Below are positions 25,962 to 37,965 of a stretch of 64,000 bases of DNA, one piece after another. How positions within the stretch are numbered: the first letter of the stretch is position 1; each line of letters starts with the position of its first letter. The notes below the pieces were generated by a model. That model was not told where the DNA came from. It searched no databases and saw only the letters and a list, made by a program, of their open reading frames with translations. Both the position numbers and the translations under genes were made by a program. This stretch comes from Stratiolaelaps scimitus. Taxonomy: Eukaryota; Arthropoda; Arachnida; Mesostigmata; Laelapidae. The stretch covers positions 1,054,001-1,118,000 of the forward strand of contig JABWDB010000021.1 of assembly GCA_019614645.1 (NCBI GenBank), in the 5' to 3' direction.

Positions 25962-28900
25962 ATGGAGGTGGTTCAAGGTAAGTACGTAGTAACTAGGCCT
26001 ATCGATTTTATCTGGTGCCTTAAAACAAAAATGCGTGATCCATTCTTTTGCGCTTATTGTGGTACACCTTCAGATATTCCGATCAATCGCACAGCCCACA
26101 AGTTGTTTCGGAAGTTTGGCTTGTGAAATGTATCCTATCTTATCCCGCATAGGAGACATCCACTGAGCCCAAGCAGACGTAATAGCTTTCTGTTTCGTTA
26201 ATCCCAGGATTAATACCCACTCAAAAATATAGTGAAAGAAAAACCAAATCGAGCGGTCTGGTAGTATCTGTGCTAACTTAAGGTTAATATATTTCTCCTG
26301 TTTCTGTTTGGTGTCTTTTCTGGTTGAGAACAACCGGTGGCTCGGAAGGAAAATTTCAGACTCTGTCTCCTCTGAAGACTTTAGTCTAATAGTGGTGTCT
26401 AACTGTATAATAATTTATTATTACAGTCTATCCTATACTGTATAACTGTTCTGCAATATTCAATAAAATGACAGACATCAGTTCCGTGGTAAAATGTTTG
26501 TATTTCGAGAAACAGCAGTAATCTTGGATGAAATAGATAATGTTTCCTAACCATTTAGTGCGACGGTGGCCAAAAACAAAGATGACAGATTGTAATTTGC
26601 CTACTGTAGGTTTTCATTAAGTTGTGCTGTGCACTGGGTTGGCCCCAAATACTGACACACCCGAAAATACGAAGCTATGACAGGAAACGAAACTCTATTC
26701 TTTTCTTCTTTACAGTTCTAGTGAGCGAAAACCATACCTTTCATCGGCCAGTTTATCTATTACAGATGCAGAGGGAACTGTCTATCAGGAAAGTGAAGAA
26801 GCAATGGCTGAAGGTGAAACCGAGCTACTGGAATCGGCAGCCCAAAATGCATCCACAGATTCTAAGGAATCTCCAAGCAAAAGGTACTTTGTCGCTTTCG
26901 GTTACGGGTTACAGATAATGCATCGAAACACAATTGTAAGCGTATAATAGTGCACATCAGACCTCTTCGTAGTGGTTCTTAGGCAAATCGATGACTTGAC
27001 AAATCATGCTATAGACATAATTCGAGCCCATATCTATAGCTGACCTAAATTTCTTTCAGGCCGATCCAATGCGAACACTGTTCTCTTCGCCTATCCAACC
27101 GGCAAACATATCTCAAACATCTCGGCAGACGTCACCCAGAGAAGCAGCTCGATCAGCTTTGTAGCGCGGTGAAGAAGTGGTATGCCTGCGAAGAAGGCGG
27201 ATGTGATGTCAAAGTTCGTAGGTACGTGCGTTAGATGATTATAAACTGAAAGTGATTTTTACTTCTTCTTATTCGTATTTTGATATACCAAACATATTAT
27301 CCACGTCCAACAAAAATCAAAATGGAAGGTCAGAGATATTCGAATCATTTAACGACTTCCCTTGTTGCTTTATCGCAGTCGCGAGGAACTTCTTCACCAT
27401 CTGGGCAAGGACCACGAGTGGGAAATTAAGGAGGTGACTGGGACGTTTGACACGGAGGACGAATTTGAAATATTTTTCCAGAGAGTGCAAAAGGCCAGTG
27501 GTGATCTCTAAATTAATTTTACTATCCGGTTTATTGCATTGTATTTGTTTGTAAATTTGATTATCCGGTTTATTGCATTGTATTTGACTGCCTGATTTTA
27601 TTTCATGATTAACAATTCAACCCAGGAAATCATTTCTTCTAACATATTTTGTGGTTCTTGTTAGGATAGACGACATTGGGATGAATGCATGTAAAGGATG
27701 TGTGTTTATATATTTTTTATAAATTATTCAAATATCAACAGATGTATAAAACGCGTTTCGTATCCCGTCACGGTAAGGTTAATGGGGTCAAGAGATTCTA
27801 TTGTAACCGAGAAGGAGCTGTACGAGTCAAAATGGAGGATCGCACTAGAAAACATATCAGGCGAGGCACCTCGAAGATTGGAACCTTCTGTACTGCTCAC
27901 GCGATTGTCAGTTATCACACCAACGGTCAGTAAACGTTTGAGCGGAACGGTTAGGCCCGCCCGTGTCTATTTATCCATTTACATTTCAGTAAATGTAAAT
28001 CTGTACGTTAGCAGATCAAGAGCAATTGCACAATGTACGTGAACTTTCTAAACGCACTTCCATTAATTAGCTCACCGACAAAAGTTCATAATGCCCCCTA
28101 TATATTTAACACTTTCTTTCTCTACAAAGTGAAAAGAAAGGGTCTCTAATGCATTGGCATTAGTCAATACCCTCACTTAGTGTAGATGTCTCAAAATCGT
28201 ACAAGAGAAATTGCTGTAATAATAATTTAAAAATATTAACTATGATATGTGTTTTGTATCAAATTGCTTCATTCGCTATCTCGATATTGGCAGGCCAGGT
28301 GAGCATCATCGGATCTGTAACGCACTACAATCACGAACTAGAGGGCAAATATCTTCCGCTACTGGACTCTGAGAAGAACTTTATTCGCTACCACGCACAG
28401 ATGGGCATGAACTGTCGAGAGATTCTCGAGATTCTCCATAAGACGGTAAGTGACGTTGCTTACTAATTCATTTCTTCATTGTGCATTTTGTGTATTAGCG
28501 GGATCATGCGTAAATTAACCAATGCTTGAACATGGTTTAAATATTATATGATGAGAGTTAGATGCTCACCACCCGTTATCACATTATTTTGAGCAGGTTG
28601 GTGACCTGGATGAAGATGATCCCTTGCGCTACGTCGATTACAAGACGATCCGTAATACCCTTGAAAGAGGAAAAACTCTTGAACAAAATCGACAAACTGA
28701 TGCGACCAATAGTGCTGATCCAGGAAACATAGAAATGCTCAATAAAATTAACAACTACCCTCGTCAGAGTCAACGGACAGAGCCAGAACAGACAAAAGCT
28801 CTTGCTGAGTACGTATGAGTATGATTCGAATTCTGATTTATATCGCCATTTTAAACTATATTGTTTTATTCATGGTAAGTGGTGATTCAATGGACGTATA

Positions 28901-31900
28901 ATTCTGTCTAGTAATTTACACTGGGATTGTAATTCGATAGAGTCGATAAGTGAAAAAGTCACTCATGCAGAGTGGTAATTTACGACGTGCGTTTGACTTC
29001 GTTCCAACGATAATGTATTTTTTGGGTGGATTATCAGTAGAATTGAATTGAACATTTAACGGAATTTCAGGGAGCGCTCGTCAACAACATTTTCGGACAT
29101 TGTCCTTGAGCATACGGCGGCGACCAATGGTTTGTTCGATATTGTCCAAACGGATACTCACCAATGGGGAGTTAAACGACCCGAAGGAAAGGTCTGTTCT
29201 TCTCTTTCCTCCAATATAGTAATATATTATTTTACAAACAGTATCATTGTGTGATTCTACCAAAAAATCTAGAACCCTATATTTCTCGAGATAATTACTG
29301 TTACTGTATGGGAACGATAAACACCATATTGGACTAGGTATGATTATATGCCAGCGGCAAAGATCCATCATTATGATTGGTGTTATGAATTATGACTTCT
29401 GTTCTTGTGCAGGTACGCCACAGGGTTAGCCGTGTCTCGGATGTGTGCCCATCAGAAATCCGCATGGGTGGAGCTCTGTGTGATATGACATGCAAGCTTT
29501 GCCAGTGCTGTGCCCATCTGTTCAAATGCAATTGTGGAGGAGCGACGAAGATCGGCAAAATGTGTAAGCACATTCACGCAGTCGTTCAGTTCATCCGGGA
29601 TTCCGAAGGACAGCAGCGAGGCGAGGATGAATCAGAGGCGGGTGGAGAGCATCGCGTTGTTCACGAGGTATGAACAAAGGTGTTCGCAAGCAATTGCACA
29701 CGAATATTGAGTATTTTTTCCCCTTTTCAATGGCGCTTTAGAAGAAACGGGCCAAAGGATGGCTTAATTAAAAGCCACTACCTAACATGAACAAATAGCT
29801 CACGAAAAGCTTTCACACCGCCTGAGAAGATACAGCCAATTCTGAATTATTCCAAAGAATTTGATGCCACCAATACAAAGAGTTCTAGAAAATAAGCAAA
29901 ACGTTTTTAAAACCTTCATTCAAAAAATACCTGAAACATTATTCTTTTTGTCCTGAGCCGGTAAGTGTCGTTCAATGAGTCGTGGACGCATGTGGCCAAC
30001 TTTGACCTGACGCTCATGGTTTATGCCTATTTCTGTATAATAGAACAATCTGACGCCGCCAAATGATGTTCAGATAATGCACTCGATTTCTGTTTTTGTA
30101 CAGAGTTATTGTAATACGTATCTAGATCATTTATATAATTTATATCTATTTATTTTTCTCAATTTAAGTGTCACCCAACTGATAAAACCCAAAATTTACC
30201 TGGGAGTCGCTACTCTTCCTAGTAATCAATACTTTCATTATTGTGCATTCATGCATTTTTTTATTCGCCGGTGCTCTAGATATATCAATTATCACTAATG
30301 GTAATTTAATTACAACCTAAGTTTGGCATGGCTTTTGCATACATAAAGTTTTTCAGAATTGAGACTGTTGGTTGGAATCATTCGATTGAAAGCGAAATTC
30401 CACTTGACGGTCGGATATTATTGGTTGACTTTTCGTTCAATTCAGAGCCTGTCAATATATAGTCGACTTCTAATTCCGCATGTCCAGGATGTTTTCGTTA
30501 TATTTTTTCACCACGCATTGAATTTGTTTTGAACACGAGACGTTGTCCAACTGCGCTAAGACAAATTCTTTATTGTGTGCTATTTTGCCGTAGCCTCAAG
30601 GAAGTGTGGATTTTTCCCCCCAACATTTCTAGTGTAATGACGAAGTGATCTGAATTAATACTGAGAAATGTCTGACAGGAGAAGCCCATTTATCTTAAGA
30701 ACTGGAAAGGGCCGTTGGTGGGGGAAAGGGAAGCTCTCTCCCCCAATACGGCTTCGGTGAGATGTGCATGGTTGTTCTGCGTATGTTGACAAACAAGGGC
30801 AAACACATATACAAAAAGCATGAGCGGCTTCTAAATGGTTATTGTATTGTGTCTGTCCCATCAGCTGTGTAGCCGAGATTATTTAGTCTCAGAATTCTTC
30901 CGTAGTGCGACCTTTTGGCAAGATGACATCGTCCGATTCCTCATCGGATTCTGAAGAAGAGGCCAGACTTCGCGCAGTTGTTTTCAACGCTCCCGCGCTT
31001 CCAAGTCTCGCAATGCAAGCAAATGCTACTACGGGAAGCAAAGAATTCGTCTCAAGTAGACGCGCAGGTTGTTCACAATCAAGCCATACTGGCAGTCAGC
31101 ATGGTAGTGATAGAGAAAGGGTCGATAGAGATCCTTGTCAGAGTTGTTTTGAACTGGGGCCCGAGTGTAAAAGGTTCCTCGCGGGGAAACTCGATGAGGT
31201 GCTCGAAAGAAGTTGCAAATTTAAGAAGATCAAAAGGAGCAGTACATATAGCGCAGAAGCCACTTCAGAGGGAATTAAAACGAATACAGATACTGAAGCT
31301 GTTTCGAGCGAGACCGGTCCAATGGGCATTCGTTTGTTCACTAATTCGGATTATATTTACGACTTACCGAAGAAGAACAAGAAAGGCAATGAGTCGACGT
31401 CAAGACGAAAAAAAGTACCCATCCTCAAGGAGTCATCTGCGACGAAGGAGATGCTTAAAGCTTGCTCGGTGACCGCTGATTGGATTTATCACGAAAATCC
31501 GCTAAAGAAACTGAAAGCTACAGACATCGACAAATGCCAAGACGCCAGTAGCAGCCGACGGCAAAAATATAAGGAGTGTGCTAACGACGAGAGTTGAATT
31601 GATACGAAATTTAGGATTCGTCGTCTCACTTTGTAAATATATCAGTGGTTAATATCTGTTGAGGAAAGAAGATTTTGAGGTTGAGCATAAGAGAAAGAAT
31701 ACTATGAATTATATAGTACTCAGCTAAAATGCCCAACTCGAAATGCTCTCATTTATCGAGATGTAACGTTGACACGTCGTGTCAACTAGCGCGATGTTGT
31801 CTTATAATTGTCAATAATGTAATTAAAGAAAAACGGCTGCAGTCATCTATATAGTATTGTGTAATAAATGTTACCCTTACAAAATGAGGTCACTCTTTCT

Positions 31901-32668
31901 TAGACGAAAGGTAGCTCACAGCATTAAACTTTTTTTTCACTGACTCTGTATCAAGAATTAGTGTTACATTTTGATTAATTTTAGTTGTTCATAGGACTGA
32001 CGAGAGCCTCGACTGAGATACACATTCTCGTTGCGTCTTTTGCTGTCACTAGTTAAGGGATCATTACATGGGGGACAACATCCTTCGCAATTAATTTGCT
32101 ATAGCTAATATTTAGCTTGTTCACAGCGCTTGCATCACCACGTCTATTTATTATTACGCTTTAAACGCGGCTCGATAAAATAACGTATAAAAGTCCGCCT
32201 AAGTCTCAAAGATAATGCACGTGTGTTTGACTAATTTATTACTATTTTGCTAATTAAGTCGAGATGAAGCACCCATCTTCATATAGTACATGCATATGTA
32301 CCCATGTCTGTAATAGGAAATGCTTCATCATTCAATGATGATATATCATACATATGATGAATTTTGTAGATTCATAGCATTGGTATAATTGGTGTTTGTA
32401 CAGTTAGAATGTAACTAAGTGAATGCTAAACATTTCAGTATTGTTTTTGTCATGTGAAAATTTAGGAGCTAAATTGTTACCATGATTTTTGTGAATTACT
32501 CAGGTCGTCGGCGAGGAATATTCAGTAGCACAGGAAGTAGAGGAAGAACACGGGTTACTGGATTCTTATATCGACGAGAACGAAACGGGGGCCGTCTTAA
32601 AGCAAGAGGGAACAACCGTTGAGGAAGCAGTGTACACGCTGCAGGTTAGTGAATATCGTGTCTCTACT

Positions 32669-32700
<32 letters not shown>

Positions 32701-33341
32701 TAGTTAGCGGGTGTGGCTTAATGAAATTTCTACGGTTAACATAACTGTTTTAAAAATTGATTCATTTTAGGATGAGAGTGGCCAACTTGGCCCTACAAGC
32801 GGATGTCCGGAAGTCGTAACAATTATCCAGGATACAGGTGAAGCGGCCACACCTGCAGTGGGGACCGAGGCAACGAGTAATAGTCGTATGCACAGGGCTG
32901 GCACAGAGGGTCATGATGGGACGTTCTATCAGGCATACGAAATGCTGCCGGATGGGTCTGTTGCAACAATGACCACCGAAGGAACTGTGGCGACAACTGG
33001 ATGCAGGACCATTATAACCGGAGAACAGCGCATCAATCCGGAATTCGAGCATTTCCTTGAGCAGTTTACGCATCTACTGAAACAGCTCCATCAGGTCTCC
33101 AATCCAGAGAACATATTGCAAGCTTGTACTATTCTCCAGCAGCTAAAGGTTCGCAATAATTAAATGTCATAAACAATTGATGATGGAAATCAACGACCAG
33201 TAGTACACGTTCCCAAAGCACGTGTGAAATTGAAAATATAAGGTTGCGTTGGAATGATTTCTAGTAACTGGTCATGTGTTTGATTTGGATTTTCAGACGC
33301 TGTTTCTTGCTACCGAACCGCCGAAGCTAATCAAGGGATGA
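25962..33341 (+). CDS. Zinc-finger protein with C2H2, FLYWCH/FAR1-like and SWIM domains (paralogue A)
   Basis: Exons are 25962-25977, 26766-26883, 27060-27221, 27379-27493, 27742-27925, 28294-28445, 28597-28808, 29071-29191, 29413-29667, 32504-32644, 32771-33148 and 33297-33341, giving about 632 residues. From the N-terminus there is an acidic leader, then finger 1 (CEHC...HLGRRH). Finger 2 (CEEGGC...HHLGKDH) is split by an intron. A FLYWCH/FAR1-like region follows (RFYCNREG, RTRKHIRRGTSK, then THYNHEL as zinc ligands at about residues 140-225). Later comes a Cys-rich SWIM finger (CNC...CKHIHAV). The tail is acidic and ends in KLIKG. This order matches MULE transposases, but there is no room for a DDE core. 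Nuclear DNA binding is inferred. The intron after 27493 starts with GC. Exon sizes match paralogue B almost exactly. Confidence 0.8.
27493..27741 (+). other. Probable GC-AG intron in paralogue A
   Basis: Paralogue B splices CAAAAG|gttggc after the homologous codon; here the sequence is CAAAAG|gccagt. The next exon begins in phase 0 at 27742, so only a donor after CAAAAG keeps the frame. The nearby gtgatc at 27501 would give a stop two codons into the next exon. Without splicing the protein would end SGDL-TAA soon after finger 2. Confidence 0.6.
27523..27586 (+). repeat. Two direct copies of a 25-bp unit
   Basis: tatccggtttattgcattg plus tatttg occurs at 27523-27547 and again at 27562-27586, with no difference seen. 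It lies in the GC-AG intron. Confidence 0.85.
27740..27994 (+). repeat. Near-identical 255-bp tract shared with paralogue B (41442-41696)
   Basis: The tract runs from the acceptor AG, through the whole 184-bp FLYWCH-like exon, and about 70 bp into the following intron. Against 41442-41696 I find one difference (agattcta here, agatttta there). Similarity stops abruptly at both edges. Other exons of the two genes differ at many sites, so this looks like recent gene conversion. Confidence 0.85.
29668..30922 (+). other. Intron of paralogue A upstream of the nested gene
   Basis: This is non-coding as far as I can see. It must contain the promoter and 5' UTR of the nested CUSTOS-like gene. No motif stands out. 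The short frames at 30077-30298 (+) and 30655-30861 (-) look like chance. Confidence 0.4.
30923..31597 (+). CDS. CUSTOS: CUSTOS-like protein, intronless, nested in an intron of paralogue A
   Basis: A single exon encodes 224 residues from the Met at 30923; the frame stays open a little upstream but has no other ATG. It starts TSSDSSSDSEEEARLR, the acidic serine opening typical of CUSTOS. An ECKRFLAGKLDEVLE helix follows, matching the conserved core, and then GIRLFTNS, matching the family's GFRLFF-type motif. A second conserved block (KEMLKACSVTADWIYHENP) precedes a Lys-rich tail. Vertebrate CUSTOS is a nuclear-envelope-associated regulator of Wnt signalling; the role in arthropods is not known to me. 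The gene has the same strand as its host. An AATAAA lies at 31863. Similarity is modest but the motif order agrees. Confidence 0.68.
   Translation: MTSSDSSSDSEEEARLRAVVFNAPALPSLAMQANATTGSKEFVSSRRAGCSQSSHTGSQHGSDRERVDRDPCQSCFELGPECKRFLAGKLDEVLERSCKFKKIKRSSTYSAEATSEGIKTNTDTEAVSSETGPMGIRLFTNSDYIYDLPKKNKKGNESTSRRKKVPILKESSATKEMLKACSVTADWIYHENPLKKLKATDIDKCQDASSSRRQKYKECANDES
31863..31868 (+). promoter_or_regulatory. Poly(A) signal AATAAA for the CUSTOS-like gene
   Basis: A canonical AATAAA lies about 265 bases after the stop, upstream of the next host exon at 32504. A T-rich stretch near 31929 could be the downstream element. Confidence 0.45.
32669..32694. repeat. (TA)n microsatellite
   Basis: A TA run lies in the short intron between two exons of paralogue A. 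Confidence 0.9.
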
Positions 33342-35217
33342 ATTTTCGAGTAGTCGAGTATATTATAAATGTAGAAAGCCTTCGGATGTGGTCTCTGTAT
33401 ACGAGCGTTGATATCCTCTGAATTAACAAAGTTACTCCTCCAGATAATGGTACAGGATCTACTGGTCTATATAGCATAAAGGTTATCGGCTGTGATTACG
33501 AACTATTACGATCGCACCTTGCAAAAATTAAAAGACGAGTCTGGCCGAAGAATTCACTCTATCGTATTTTGCGTATTAAGATTAAAAGATAAACTATAAT
33601 AGCGCTGGATGGCCAGCTAGTGAAATGTTCTGCGGAGTTATGTATACACAATACCATGTATAAATATAAAAAATTGAATTTCTGATCGAATTTAACTTGC
33701 CCAAGGGGCACCACTATAATGGATAATAAGACATAGTAATTTTGTGGACTTTAATAAAATAATAATTAACATATTAAGTGAATTGATCGCTATGGCCTAT
33801 AGGGATGGTGAAGTGGGCAGTGAAGTTCTTCGTCATAAATAACACATTAGAGGTCGTCTTTCTTGGCTTGTAACTCCGGGCGACCCAGTTGGTCATTCTT
33901 CAAGATAGGCAAAATGGCACCGTTCGAAAGAGTTTTGACAAAAAGGAGGAACGATAAGATGAAAGAAGCTCAGCTAGTTCCAAATGAAGATACTGGCTGT
34001 CTGCCCCTACTCCATCTGTGAGAAAGTAATATGAAAAGCCGTATCGCTTAGCTTTACGGGAGTTTTGTGGCTGTCTTCTTTTTACCGTAGCTTTACGGGA
34101 GTTTTGTGGTGAATTATGCTTTTAGTGGGTATTCTCTGTGAAGGGCAAATGTTGACTATTATATTCGCCTCTGTATTCTCTCTCTCTCACTCTGTCGCTT
34201 GATCACAATTTTTCGTCTTGCCTGTCCTCAAGAAATGAAAGTTCAATTGGTTGTTGTATGGCAGCGGTACTATTATATATACGACCTAGAGTGACTCAGT
34301 GATAAGTAGCGTTCAAATGTCGCAGTTTTTTAAGCACACATTTTCTATGACAAAGTTTACAGCCAGGTCTTTTACACTATTCAACTGGTTTAATGCCTGT
34401 CCTTCCAGAAAATATTAGATCATGCTGTGCTTTTACATTACACATTTGAACATCATTGTCTGGTATATCTTTATCTGTTGACTTTATGTTTATCCTTCTC
34501 AATTGCCTTCGCTTCATTGAAGCTCATGAGATCTCCCTGTCCGTCCGACAAATGCGTCAAATCGTGTTTTAAGGGTTCTCGAGGGAGATGCATTCGTTTT
34601 TTATTATAACTTAATGTCATTTGGCCAATTGCCGGAAGTGAAGGGGTGCGATTACATTTATCTGTTTTTATGTTCAATGAACGTTTCATACTGAATCAAC
34701 CACAGCAATCGTTGGCCGAAACTAGGCAAAGCAAACGTGTAATGAATTAGTCCTGACCACAATCACATCACAATGGTGTGGACTGGGTCGGCGATGCCGA
34801 TTTAATATATATATATAATACAAATTGCAGCATTTTATGATCTCTTGCCACTTTTTGGATGCAATAATTAAGTGAACAGCTTCGAAAATTCAATTTTAAA
34901 ATAAATAAACTGGCCAACGTTGCCCTTTATTACTCATTCACAACGCAGACCTACCTGCCTGCCTAAACGATTATGGGAGCTTATTCGATCAAACCGAATC
35001 ATTAAATTTAATTTCAATGTCTATGTTCCCTATTTTCCCTCTTGAGCTGAACCGATGGCTTAGCCCGCGGCGGAGTACAACCAATAAACACACAATAAGT
35101 TGTATTATTTGTGTTAACATTTTATTTGCTTATACTTCTTGAGGCATTCGCCATTTCGTAGATTATCGCTATCCCAACTATCGGGTAATGTATCTGTCCC
35201 CATTAGTTCATTTTAAA
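33342..35217. other. Convergent intergenic region between paralogue A and UTP3
   Basis: This includes the 3' UTR of paralogue A; ttaataaaa near 33751 is a candidate poly(A) signal. A perfect 22-bp direct repeat, tagctttacgggagttttg plus tgg, lies at 34049-34070 and 34088-34109. No gene is seen. Confidence 0.5.
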
Positions 35218-37965
35218 TTAATGTAGCTTAACACTCTTGATAACTCGGGCATTAATTCCGGATGTTTCTCCTCCGTAACGCTGCTGTGCTTCGTCTCGCA
35301 TTGCTCGAACTTGACCTTTGCGTCGAATGTTGGCTTTTCGGAACTTCATCCTGTGTCGGACCCTCGGATTTCGCATGTACTTTGCGCGGTGAGGTGTAAG
35401 ACCCTTGTTCTTTGCAATTTGATAATTAATTGCACGACGACCATCGTCGTCACCATCGTCGACAGCTTCCTTGATTGCGCCATTCCGTTTCATCTGTAAG
35501 TTATTAGCGGAATTTTAGTAAGAAGGCTGAATTGGTGGCAACGTTAGTTACGGTGCATCCATGCAACAGTTTTAATTATCTCTTTCTCATATTAACTCGT
35601 ACGCATACATTCACGACTTTCTCATAAATATTACATAATTTAGATTGTGGTATACGTAGCATAGACATAACATATGCAGTAGTGTACAATGATTATATTA
35701 GAGGCTTTCGGGAATCCAAATCGCTTAGCTCACATTTTCTGTATCATTATCGCTCTCCTCTCCCTCATGCTCCTGATCCTCATTGAGGTCCTGATGGCCG
35801 GCCCGGAATACAGGTTCATCGTTTTCTGAATCAGTATCTCCGAAGATGGCGGCTTCATCCAGCTGCTCATCATTTTCATCTCCAGATTCTCCATCCAGGC
35901 CGCTCTTTGCTTTCTTTGCAGCGGGTAATTCCAGACCGTCGTACAGAGCCATAATTTCATTCTCCGCGGCACTTAAGAAGCGTTTACTACTCCTCGATTT
36001 GAGGTTCATAAACGACATATCGCTGTCATCTATTCCACCTAGAACCAGAGAAATGAACATGTTAATATGCCAATGTATTACTTTGTTTAGATATGGCGAT
36101 GACGATGATTAAAATGATAATAGGATTGAAATTATTGAAGGTTATGTGATACATGTGACACAGAGAACTAATATCAAAGATTGCAGTTTCTTTTTAGTAA
36201 CGAAATGAATGTGGCCATAGTATTATCAAAGTCGAAACATGTCTGTGCATGTAAAGGTATCTTGTTTACAGCTCAGGAGTGGACAAGCACAATGCAAAAA
36301 GGATACTTGGAGTACGAAACAACGCTTCTTCTACAATTTCATTGTGTTAGTTTTTTGCAACCTACTTGTCAATAAATGTGTAGAGTAGACAGAATTAAAT
36401 GCTAGCTTGAAATGGCTTACCATGGAGATTGTCATCTCCTTCTTCATCTTCCAAATGATCTGACTCTTGATCCGAGCTAGAATCCTGAGGCTTTTTGAAA
36501 TCGGATTGCTTGGTCTTTTTAGGGGATGAACTCTTTAACCTAAGGTCTTCTCCATTTTGTGTTCTTTCAAGGATTTTTTGTATCTGAGGAAGCAGTCGCG
36601 TTCTGGTATTGTCCAGTTCTGAAATAAGCTTTTTAAATTGGCCGAGCCTCTTTACGATTGGATGATTTCTGATATTCACTCGCTTCGCTTTTAGACTGAG
36701 ATAGAAGCAAACATTTGTAGTATACACGATTAGAAGGTTATGTCTTAGAAGCAGGTAGTTTTCTGCAGAAGTTGCTCGTGGAAGACTACCATCCCGAAGC
36801 AGTTCGAGCATCGGAGCTATCTCTGTGTCGAGCTCCCGAAGCTTTGATCTGCAGTCGTCAAGAAGATTTTGAAGCTCTGGCGACTCTTCGAAGACCATTT
36901 TTACCAATTTCTTGCTAGGTAGCTTACTAAGGTCGACCTCTATGTGTTGTTGCTGTCGCTTAGGTGCCTTTACGATCATGTCGTTTTTCTCATCAGCTTC
37001 TGGCGCCTGAAGATCGGCGAGGCCAAAGGCGTCTTCATCAACCTCATCGGCAAGCCGCTTTTGAATTGCCCGAGCTTCCTCCTCCTCCATACGAGCGACT
37101 TCCTTATCCTTTTCGGACAGTGCGCCGATATCATTGTCCACAAAATCTGTACTGTAGAAATCATGTCGCTTTCGACCTAAAATAAAGTAAATGTTTATAT
37201 TTAAATTATTATCCAATTATTGCTACTAATAATAAGCACGAGGTTCTGTACTAATACTAGATCAAATAGACAAAGAAAGATTATAGAACATCTAGATAAA
37301 TCAAGATAATAGGCAAGCAAGGATAAACAAAGAAAGATTATAGAATACAGGCGAAACTAACCCCAGGCCTTAGCATCAGGCAGGTCGTCTTGATCGTCGA
37401 TATCCTCGATGTCTGAGTCAAGTTCTTTTTTCTTGACGAATCTCGTTACCATATCGTTAGCGCGTTCCAAAGAGGGAAGTCCGGTCTCCTCATCAGACTC
37501 GGAGTGAGACTCTTCAGAACTCAGTCCATATACCTGCTCCTGTTCAGAGTCGGACTCCTTATGCCGGCCCGGCAGCATGACCTTGTCTTTCTTCGCATAA
37601 AAGTCATCGATCTTCACACAAACGACACATAAGGGAAAATGCCATTATAATTTTAATTATGACAGCATTTTGTGTTGACCAGATTACGTAAATAAATGGA
37701 GAGCATTACACAATCTGATATTATACTATGGGTTTTCACTACTGGTAGTTAAAATGACGAACACGACACGTAAGTCACAAGCAATAGAGATACTTGTGTG
37801 TACAATTTTATAGCCCACCTCGTCATCATCCTTTCTAGAGAAATTCCTGTTATCCTTTTCGTAGAACTCCTCATCGTCTGAGTTTATCACCGACACCTTT
37901 TTTGTGTGTTTCTTAACACGGCTGCCAGCAGCAGCTTTGCCGCCGCTGCTGTGTTTTCGGCCCAT
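35218..37965 (-). CDS. UTP3: Something about silencing protein 10 (SAS10/UTP3), SSU processome component
   Basis: It acts in the nucleolus in the U3-containing small-subunit processome for 18S rRNA maturation. Minus-strand exons are 37965-37819, 37611-37362, 37176-36421, 36038-35734 and 35493-35218, with all phases consistent, giving 577 residues. The N-terminus is basic (MGRKHSSGGK) and then acidic (DDFYAKKDKVML, SDEETGLPS). The central Sas10/Utp3/C1D domain runs from DLSKLPSKKL to RNHPIVKRLGQFKKLI. Acidic Ser/Glu/Asp stretches separate it from the C-terminal Sas10 domain (YQIAKNKGLTPHR, NPRVRHRMKFRKANIRRKGQ, RYGGETSGI). That last domain distinguishes UTP3 from neuroguidin and LCP5. The gene sits between the two zinc-finger paralogues on the opposite strand. 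Confidence 0.93.

Noticed and set aside
30978..31472. 164-codon plus-strand frame in CUSTOS
   Set aside because: It is an out-of-frame shadow; the CUSTOS motifs are all in the other frame.
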